Positions 55,747-64,000 of a stretch of 64,000 nucleotides of DNA are shown here, one piece after another. The translations under genes and the position numbers were made by a program. The stretch comes from Ipomoea triloba. Its lineage: Eukaryota; Streptophyta; Magnoliopsida; Solanales; Convolvulaceae. Position 1 is the first letter of the stretch; every line of letters starts with the position of its first letter. The notes beneath the pieces are model-generated. The model did no database searches. It was not told the DNA's origin and saw only the letters and a list, made by a program, of their open reading frames with translations. The stretch is taken from positions 3,909,291-3,973,290 of the forward strand of contig NC_044916.1 in NCBI RefSeq assembly GCF_003576645.1, written 5' to 3'.

Positions 55747-58700
55747 GTAAACAGAACACAGAATAATAAATACATTAATTCCAAGAAGATGGAAATGAAA
55801 CATCATTAGTGTAGGCTGATGCACACTTTGACGCTTTACTGGGTTTACTGTTAGTTATTTCACAAAGCTAGTTGAGGGGAGCTATTTTTTAAAAACTCTT
55901 AAAATTCAATTCTAATTTTAAATAAAATGTTCATATAAATTTATCCTTCTTACTTTGGAGCACCACTCTTCCTGGTATCTGAATTCTGGAATCATCATTT
56001 TCCACATGCCCAGGAAAAAGCAGGGAAATAGGACAGAAGGATTCCACCGCTTTCAAATATTTATTTATATCAAGAGAAATGAATATATAATATTGATATG
56101 GCAGTCATCTAAAGAAGTCTAGTGAAGGTCATTTTTTGCACATAAGAGTACAAGACTTCAAATTATACAAATATAAAAAATGTTGTCAGATTAGAAAAAA
56201 AAAAAAATGAGGGAAATTTTTCAAAAGCCAAAACTCTGTCACTAAATTACCTTGAACACTCTTTTCTTTAGAGTCTCCAAATGCTCTCTGGAAACTCCAT
56301 TCACAGTGTGGCAACAAACAACTGACAAGTTTGCCATCCTTATATTCTGTCAAGTTGAAACAGAATCTCAAGATTAGCTATTGCAGGCCTGAAAGAAAAA
56401 GCACAACTGAAAACTATATAGGAAATGAGGGAGCTTAAATCTGAAGCCAAATTTTAAAGTAATAGAAAAATTGTATAGACCAACTAATAAACCTTGAACC
56501 ACAAAGCAACAGAAATTTGTGCAGTGCCACAGTAATCCGTTTAAAATACGAAAGTTAACTCTGAAAAAAAAAATGAACTAATTTGTTTTCCTTATTTCTC
56601 ATCATGCACTTCTACCTTTTCAATCTCTCTATTTAGTGACAAAATATTCTTTCCATACATCAGAATTCTTTATTTATTTACTTCTGGGGGTAGATGGGGC
56701 GATATGACAATTCTTCAGTTTAAGGTGTAATGGAGTAATTCTTAAACGCATTAAAATCTTCCTATTAGGAATATAATTGGTGAAACATATCCAAAAAACA
56801 AAAAGAAAACAAAAGAAATATACTTCACGAAATTAAATTTCACAAATAATGGGAGTTACCTCTAGTCTTCTGATTCTAACAATAGGCATTAAAGTTTCTT
56901 AAATTCTAGTCATTGTTTCTTTATGAAGTATTATGGAAGAGCCCTTTTGACCCACAGTAGCAAATTCTGATATACCAGGGCATTTATGGGAGCAAAGAGA
57001 AATAAAGGATCATTTATTTTCACTAATAAATGAGAGAAAAAAAAAAAAAGTGAATGGGTGTGTATCTTGGAGTTTTCTTCAGTACCTCCACAGCACCATC
57101 CTCAACAATGGACATGAGAGAAAGTCGACTGTAATCCTGACCAAACCGGTTTTTCAACTCTTCCATGAATCTGTAGTTTATCTCATATATAATCTGGTAG
57201 ACAAGGTATTTTATAAAATCAGAAAGTTTGAATTATTTGCTATCAAATTATCATTGTTCCAAAATTGAGTGTATGTGGAATAGTTGCAAATAATCAAGCT
57301 GGGACTTATGACAAGTAATTCAAATGAATGCCTAGTCAATAAGAAACTCTTTTACCTTCCTTTTTTTCTTTTTGGTGGTGGGTGGGTGGGTGCATGTGTG
57401 TGTGTGTGTAGGGTGGGGGTTTCAGTGCAGCCTCATGAAAAACATTAAAGTATACCAAATGAAGTATTGCAAATGAACTAAAAGCTACATCCAAAATCTT
57501 CTCATATTAGTCATGCCTAAAATACTGCAATTCAAAGATACACCTGTAGATGACGTGGAAGAACACTGCCTAGCAGATCAACAGGAATTCTCTCAAGTCC
57601 TTCAGGCTGTACTGCATGAATAGTGATGGAGAATGTTTTGCAAACAATATCCCATGCTTTACTCCAAGGCAGGTGCTCTTCATCAACAAGAACTCTCATT
57701 ACCTCAACAATGCTAAGAGATGGATGAGTATCATTTATCTGAAGAGCGACCTGAAAACAGAATTTGGAAGAATAGATCAACCACACTGCATCTCCAACTT
57801 CAAGAGCAGCATTTGGGAAATCATATTGCAGATAAACATTTTGAGACTCAAATGTTTTGAACAAATAGCAAGAATCTATGCCTCTATGGCATCAAAAGTG
57901 TAACAACCTTTTCTGGAAATTCTTCAAAGTTAGAATTAAGATCTTTAAACCTCCTAATGATGTCTTGGCACGATGCTGAAACAAAGAAATATTGTTGCTT
58001 CAGACGCAGTTCCTTGCCCTGCAAATTAGAGAGACAAGAAACAGAATAAAGGATGTTTAGAAGGAAGAAATATTAAATGCAATTACACAAGAAGCATTTG
58101 GAGAATCTGAGTTACATGGCCCATGCATGAATTCCCTAACAAACCCCGGCACCCTTTATCAATGATCTCTATTACCCTTTAAAACTTGTATAAGTCATTA
58201 CCAAATTATCCTGAAATCCACATCACCAGAATTTTGCTATTTCCAGCCACTAGTGCACAGAATCAAATGCCAAAAGAAATCTTAGAATCTAAGTCATCAA
58301 GAAGCTACCACAAACCCCAAATGTTTTTACCTCTAACTGTTCTTCTGGTGCATGCCATCAAGACATCCACCAAAGTAAGGCGGCAAAATAAATTATGTAC
58401 TTCTCTAAAAATTACTCAAAAAATTATAATGAGAGATACCTGGTAAGAACGGTCATCAGGGTACAAAACATTGCTAATAGTCTCAGCTTTCTGTCTGTTA
58501 ACAACTGCATTGATATAGTCTCCAGTGTTAAAAGCTTCCTGCAAACCACAAAGTGAGAACAAGTGTTGGTATTTTCATTTGAATGAACTTAAACACATCT
58601 CTAAGTCAATAGACTTTTAAGATTGATACAACTTGTCATGCAAGCAACAGCATTAAGCATCTATTAGGTGAACATTCAGGTTTGCTTAAATAAGAAAGTC

Positions 58701-61700
58701 CATTAACAGCCTATGTAACAGAATACTAATTTGACAGGCAATAATATTAGAAGTTCTTCAACCATGCAACATGCAATAAAAATAAATAAATAAATAAGAT
58801 AAAATTGAAGAATACAAAGAACCCCTGGTCAATGCGAAACTTTACTTTTGGTGCAATATGCAAATGGTTTTCTTCAAATGGAATGCCATGTCACAATTGC
58901 ATATTAGAAAATTTAAATAATTATGCAAATTTTGTTACCATGTCATATTGGTTGCTTGGTTTCGCTGCCCATAGTCGAAGGTTAATGGCATTCCGTGTTC
59001 CATAACCAGGTAAAGGGTTGTCATAAGCAACTGCCTCAACCTAACAGCCAAGAAATTTAGGAGATGAGGAGGGGGAGGGATAATCAGAAACCTTGGGGTT
59101 TATTTCCTATGAAATTACACTATCTAAACTTTTTTTTTTAAATGATATTGCTGCTAAAAATGTGAAATTACAATACTCACTATTTCTCCAGGTACCCAAA
59201 CTTCAAATTTTTCTCCATTTGAAACTTTCTCTTCAATGGTCCCATAAAACTTTCAGGAAAGAGGAAAGAGAAGCTAGCGTCAGAGGGGTGGAAGGAAAGT
59301 TCAAGGGAAAATTCTATTTTAGAAATAATGGAGATGGATTGGATTAATACTTTCAAACCTTCACAGGGTATGATACATGAACACGCTCTATTTCCCAGGG
59401 GTTCCCAAAGTTTAACCAATAATCAGGTTGTTCATGTTGAAATCCATCCATTATGATTTGACGGAATAGCCCATATTGATAGCGTAGCCCATAACTGAAA
59501 AGAAGAGAAATCTGTTGATCCAAATTCAGTGGAGTTTCATTTTGCTTATTGTATTAACACCTTGCTATATGGACATTTGACAGTTTATATGTTTTAGGTG
59601 ATTATGACATGTTTTTACAAAAAATATTGACACGTAATGATCTTAACATTACATCAAGCCAATTGAATGTGGCATTTGCAATAGGGTGGATCACCATTTA
59701 CCATACACATGAAACCTTCACACATCATAATTACATGTATTCAAGAATTAATCATGCTTCCTGACTGAAGGGTAAAGAGCTTCAAACAATCAAACCTTCA
59801 ATGCAACAACTCTTTGACATCTAGAAAGTCAATAATGTTTCAATTTCTTGGTCTGGGATGGAAGAGGCAACAGTGTTGCTTAAAAAAATCAAAAAGAGAA
59901 TACATCCAAATAGGTTGCCATAAAACTTTATACTGAATCATGAAGAAGTAACTGTAAAATTTTGAGCAACATGTAAATAGAAAGTGAAAAGTTGATAGAA
60001 CTAGAAAAGAAAGAGATGTCCGAGACATTCATCAATTATATGGGCATATGGCATCAAATACTGTAGCCAAGACAAGGTGATAAATTGATGATTGTTTTCC
60101 CTCCTTTTGTTTAGAAGAGAATTGCAAAGACAATGCTCAGGAGGAAGATAAGATTCAAATCATAGATGTTTAAGAGTTAAGACAAAAGCAAACTTAAAAC
60201 ATACCCCCAGGCAGGGTAGTCCAGTGTTGCCAGAGAATCCATCTGGCAAGCTGCTAGCCGAGCTAGACCACCATTACCAAGTGCAGCATCCCCTTCCTTG
60301 AAAAGGAATGAAGAAGAAATTAACATTTTATAATCATTATAGATGAAAAGCAAATTTTTTACAACAACAAAAAAAAGAAAGGACAGTCGGAAATATTTAA
60401 TTCTAAATGCAATAATAAAGCTTGGTAATGTATTAAACCTGTTCTGCTAAGACTTCAAACTCAAATCCAAGCTGAGTTAAAGCATCAGCATACTGATCCT
60501 GGATGCCAAGGTTTATGACACTATTTGACAGAGAACGACCTATGGATCCAGAAAAGTCATAAGAAATGTAAATGACACTACAAAGAAGGAACTAAATTTA
60601 AAACAAAAATAATACTACGTAATAAATAAATAAACAAATCCAAATAGTATTAAAAAAGTTTTTTTTTTAAATTAAAAAGGGTGATTCTGGCTGAATAGTA
60701 CTATCCAGATCATATTCCAAAACAGACATGAAGACTGTATCCTTGCCAAACAAATGTGTGAATAGTAAATACCCATGAGAAACTCAAGCGAAAGGAAGTA
60801 TACACGCTTGGGATCTTTCTTCTTAAAATATTGGTGTGTATCATGCCACCGCTCAATAAGCCGATCTCTTACACTGTGCGACAATGCCTGCTTACACAAT
60901 CAAAAAGCCAACCAATGAATTTTCAGTCATCTAAATCAAATATAATATATATGCTCATATAGGTTGGAGCCAGTATTCAAGACTCGCATGATGTATGGTT
61001 TCAATAGAGAAGTTTGACCATAGTCAATACTAATAAGTATAATTCAAACTTTTAGAACAGTAGCATAAATCCATAAGCTTGCAAATGATGTTTACGGCAA
61101 CAGAAACAATCACATTACCTGATAAGCTTCAAAGTCGTCAAAGTTAAACCTCGATCGTGCAACAGTGTACTCAACGTGATCGAGAATATCCTTTTGCAGA
61201 CTAATAGGATCATTCTTCAAAAACCCGTCCATCAACCCAAACATCCTCTCGGCCTTCCCCTTCCGCTCCCCCAACTCCAATCCTAACCCGGCTTTCCTAA
61301 CCACCACCCCTCTCCCACTAGCCGCCACCGCCGGCGCCGCGGCTCCATCATCACCGCCCTCAACAGCGTCCATCAACGCCTTCCGAATCCTATCCAAATG
61401 CTCATCATTCTCGATCTTTCCACCGTGCGAGTCCGTCACGAAAAACCTCTTGACGAAGAATTCGCCCTCGAATTCCACCACCGCCCTGTCGATTTTCAAG
61501 CCGAGGACGCCGAACACCCGGGTGATGACCTGGAGCAGCCCGATCCGGTTCCGAGCGCGGATTTCGAAAACGGTGGAGTCCAATGCGTCGTCGTTCTGGA
61601 CCGCGATCGCCGCGGAGGATCCAGGCTCCGTCGCCACCTGACCGCCGTCCGAGGCGTGCAATCGCGAAGCCTTCAACGCAACGGATGTCGTCGGAGGCGG

Positions 61701-61883
61701 AAAGAGAGAGAACGAAGCTGACAATGGACGGCTGAGAGCGACGGCGGAAGGAAGATGGCGCTTCGCATTAGGCGATCCGACGGTTAAGAGAGAAGCGGAA
61801 AATGCGGACATGGCGGAGAGTGAATGTGAGAAGTGAGGTAAGCTGTAGTGATTGGAAATGGTGGCCGAGTAGCGACAATTCAT
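52412..61883 (-). CDS. ACT domain fused to alpha-glucan phosphorylase, probably plastidial
   Basis: Twenty-two coding exons (minus): 61119-61883, 60773-60887, 60439-60539, 60205-60296, 59359-59494, 59181-59249, 58939-59040, 58440-58538, 57908-58018, 57544-57750, 57086-57193, 56251-56346, 55568-55624, 54909-55055, 54752-54811, 54534-54638, 54206-54367, 54057-54130, 53625-53748, 53202-53293, 52945-53059, 52412-52564. All join in frame with GT..AG to 1,029 residues. Residues 1-75 are Ser/Ala-rich and non-acidic, a likely transit peptide. Residues 101-176 form an ACT domain ([20 protein letters not shown]). From about 226 onward is glycogen/starch phosphorylase: [15 protein letters not shown] (536-550), [18 protein letters not shown] (764-781) and [10 protein letters not shown] (874-883) with the PLP lysine K882. 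It lacks the large central insertion of plastidial PHS1 proteins. Reaction: phosphorolysis of alpha-1,4-glucan to glucose-1-phosphate. Regulation through the ACT domain is inferred. Confidence 0.92.
55711..55742. repeat. TA microsatellite in a phosphorylase intron
   Basis: About sixteen TA units between exons 12 and 13 of the gene on the minus strand. Confidence 0.9.
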
Positions 61884-61952
61884 AGTAGTGTGTAATGTTT
61901 AGACCGGTCCCGGTTCGTTAACATAACCGACTCGGTTCCCCGCGGACCGGGG

Positions 61953-61964
61953 ATTATATATATT
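61953..61964 (-). promoter_or_regulatory. Possible TATA box of the ACT-phosphorylase gene
   Basis: On the minus strand ATATATATAATCC lies about 70 bp upstream of the first ATG, a normal distance for a short plant leader. Confidence 0.5.
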
Positions 61965-61985
61965 TCCGTGAAGATGACGAAAAGC

Positions 61986-62066
61986 AACAAGATATTCATG
62001 TGAATCTTTTGAGAAGATTCCAACTAATTTTTTTTTTCCAACTAATTTTTTTTAATCAACCCAATG
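61986..62066. repeat. Direct repeat copy A
   Basis: AACAAGATATTC.TGTGAATC, TTTTGAGAAGATTCCAACTA and TTTTAATCAACCCAATG; it recurs at 63146-63207 with few mismatches. Copy A has an extra TTTTTTTTCCAACTAA insertion. Confidence 0.85.
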
Positions 62067-62141
62067 ATCACTAATGTAATAACTGAGTGTCAGGTAAGAT
62101 CTTTAGACGTTAACAAAGGTGGGAGATATCAATATAATAAT

Positions 62142-62630
62142 TAGAGTTAATTTCATTTTTGGTCCTAGATTTATAGGTGGCATTCCACTTTTAGTCCTTT
62201 TTTTTCAAAACATCTACTTTTGGTCCTAGTATTATTGTGGCATGACCATTTTTGGTCCTCCGTTAAGAAAATCATTGAAATGCTATTAAATACAATGACA
62301 TTTTGATACTTTTTATACAAGGTAGGTTGACCCGCTATATTTTTTTATGTTTATTTTTTGAAACAAAATCAAAATTGAAGACTTTTTTATGTTTATTTTT
62401 TGAAACAAAATCAAAATTGAAGACTGAAATGCTCTTGTTTTTTGAAACAAAATCAAAATTGAAGACTGAAATGCTCTTGTATTTGACAAAATTTAAACTG
62501 TTTTGTTGATGGAGGACCAAAAATGGTCATGCCACTATAATACTAGGATCAAAAGTGGATGTTTTGAAAAAAAAGGACTAAAAGTGGAATGTCACCTATA
62601 AATCTAGGACCAAAAATGAAATTAACTCTA
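62142..62630. mobile_element. 489-bp MITE with about 120-bp terminal inverted repeats
   Basis: The left arm (62142 to about 62264, starting TAGAGTTAATTTCATTTTTG) and the right arm (about 62507-62630, inverted) match with about five differences; both contain CCTAGATTTATAGGTG, TTCCACTTTTAGTCC and GGCATGACCATTTTTGGTCC. Direct repeats ATAAT (62137-62141 and 62631-62635) border it. The centre holds three tandem copies of a roughly 40-bp unit with TTTTTTGAAACAAAATCAAA. It has no transposase and no confident superfamily. Confidence 0.85.
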
Positions 62631-62639
62631 ATAATTAAT

Positions 62640-63145
62640 AACATGCTTATCACATCGTTTTCGAGAAGTAGATTAAATAAAGAGTTAATTACACTTTTTC
62701 AAAAAAAAAAAAAAGAGTTAATTATACTTTGACTATTGAAGTCTTGGTAATTTCAATTCATGACTTTAAAAACTAACAATTAAGTACCATAAATATTTAA
62801 TTTTTATTAATTTTGGTCCATCCGACTAAATTACTAGCTAATTGTCGCCGGAATCTTGTCATCCATTTTAATTTGTTTAATGAAGGGGGTAATACGGTCA
62901 TTTTAGAGGGCAATCCGTGAGGAAGCTGGACTAACTACGAAAAATGACCTCCGAAAAAAAAAAAAAAAAAAAAAAGACATTTTCAAAAAAAAAAATTTCC
63001 TTTGACCAACACCTTAATTTTCATTGACCACATTTTCCTCTCTCTTGCCAAACACTGAAAACTCGAAAAATAATTTCCAAAAATTATTTTTAAATTATTT
63101 TTCGGATTTCCAAACACACCCTAAGTGTGTATATGTACCCGGGGA
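62640..63145. other. Spacer with degraded MITE pieces
   Basis: A GAGTTAATTACAC motif appears twice near 62682 and 62715. The stretch 63000-63120 ends with TTTCCAAACACACCCT, the inverted form of an end seen near 32111. No gene is supported. Confidence 0.4.
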
Positions 63146-63207
63146 GAACAAGATATTCACGTAAATCTTTTGAGAAGATTCCAACTAATTTTTCTTAATC
63201 AACCTGA
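63146..63207. repeat. Direct repeat copy B
   Basis: The diverged second copy of 61986-62066, adjoining the broken end of the gypsy fragment. Confidence 0.85.
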
Positions 63208-64000
63208 TGGATTTAATTAATCCGGAATCAGTGAATGTCGTCTTCTCCACGTCGGCATCGTGCATGAATATTTGGTGGTAACCCCGGAATGCGTCGAGGA
63301 AACTCATGAGCGCGCACCCCGCAGTCTCGTCTACCAATTGATCAATTTTGGGCAGCGGGAATGGATCCATTGGGTATGTTATCTCGAGGAGGGTATTGAC
63401 CTCCTTTTTCACAAAATCGCGCCTCTCTGCCGAGAGGTACCTCTTCTTTTGTTGCACCGACTTGACGGTGGGGTCTACCGCCAACTTATGGGTGATGACT
63501 TCGCGGTTGAGGCCTGGCATGTCCTCGGGGCCCCATGCGAACACGTCCTTGAAACGCCGGATGACCTCGATGATCCGACCTCGGAGGTCGGCCGGCAACC
63601 TCGTCCCGACCTTGACGACCCTCTCGGGTCGGCCGAGGTCCAACACGACCTCCTCAGTCTTGACTATGGACTCGGCGTGGGGCCGACCCTCTTCGCCTTA
63701 TAACGCCTTCTCGGCGATGGTGTGGACCTGGAGGTCCCTTTTGCCAATTTGGCGACATGCTTTCAAATAGCAGCTCCGACTAACCTTCTGATCCCCTCTC
63801 ACCACGCCGACCTCGGTGGGGGTAGGGAACTTCAAACATAAATGCTCAATGGATATGATGCTCTGGAGGTCTTCTAAGGCGGGTTAGCCGAGAATTATGT
63901 TGTGCGCGCACTCGATCTCGATGACCACGAACTCGACTTCCCACCTCTTGACGTGCGAATGGGTGTCTATCTCCACATCGAGGTTGATGGAGCCCTCCGT
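63208..64000 (-). pseudogene. Ty3/gypsy retrotransposon pol fragment, inactivated
   Basis: Reading from the right edge on the minus strand in one frame: a retropepsin C-terminal part (SINLDVEIDTHSHVKRWEVE, CAHNIILG), a linker, then the start of reverse transcriptase (FAWGPEDMPGLNREVITHKL, QQKKRYLSAERRDF, FPLPKIDQLVDETAG, SFLDAFRGYHQIFMHDADVE). In-frame stop codons occur at 63884-63886 and 63698-63700. About 40 residues that normally lie between LLE and DPFPLP are deleted (junction near 63385). The sequence ends abruptly near 63210. The style fits the Tat-like branch of plant gypsy elements. The GC content is far higher than in surrounding DNA. The 5' part lies beyond the window. Confidence 0.88.

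Noticed and set aside
57386..57420. GT-rich stretch in a phosphorylase intron as a regulatory element
   Set aside because: A short simple repeat with no supporting context.

Overview
This is nuclear DNA from a flowering plant. It is AT-rich, has intron-split genes with GT..AG borders, and every recognisable gene has a plant-type product: a MACPF cell-death regulator, a DYW-class PPR protein, an E6-like wall protein and a plastid-type glucan phosphorylase. The short word ACTCCGTAT recurs in the spacers. That, together with the overall look of the repeats, makes me favour an asterid, possibly Convolvulaceae, but the sequence does not prove it.

Layout. 1-7,000 is repeat-rich: the tail of one Helitron, then a second complete Helitron (1841-4670) sitting inside an old LINE, then SINE- and MITE-like pieces. 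7,296-12,784 (+) is an NSL1-like MACPF gene with seven coding exons and a hAT-type MITE in intron 2. It converges on an intronless 939-aa DYW PPR gene (13,190-16,009, -). 18,197-19,416 (+) is a two-exon OB-fold protein. 22,891-24,293 (-) is a three-exon NFD6-like organelle protein. 25,452-27,076 (-) is a three-exon gene whose first coding exon is only 15 nt. 27-35 kb holds no gene I can support: minisatellites, fold-backs, SINE-like pieces and a degenerate repeat array. 35,125-36,387 (-) is an E6-like secreted repeat protein. 37-42.9 kb is spacer with two striking repeats, a 32-bp GC-rich array and a 21-bp T19AA array. 42,910-43,353 (-) is a small conserved plant protein. 44,191-45,279 (-) is an intact gag-protease reading frame with no polymerase. 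46,487-49,568 (-) is a nine-exon coiled-coil membrane protein with a 5'-truncated LINE (18-bp target duplication) about 100 bp upstream of its start codon. 52,412-61,883 (-) is a 22-exon gene encoding an ACT domain fused to an alpha-glucan phosphorylase. The right end holds a clean 489-bp MITE and a broken Ty3/gypsy pol fragment.

The genes are independent single transcription units, not an operon or cluster. The most noteworthy gene is the ACT-phosphorylase. All 22 exons join in frame to 1,029 residues, with a likely plastid transit peptide, an amino-acid-sensing-type ACT domain at residues 101-176, and a phosphorylase catalytic region that keeps the PLP lysine but lacks the large insertion of the plastidial starch phosphorylase. 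If real and expressed, it suggests storage-glucan breakdown under small-molecule control. The second theme is datable mobile-element insertions whose exact borders can be read from the sequence. No rRNA gene, intact tRNA gene or CRISPR array was seen.
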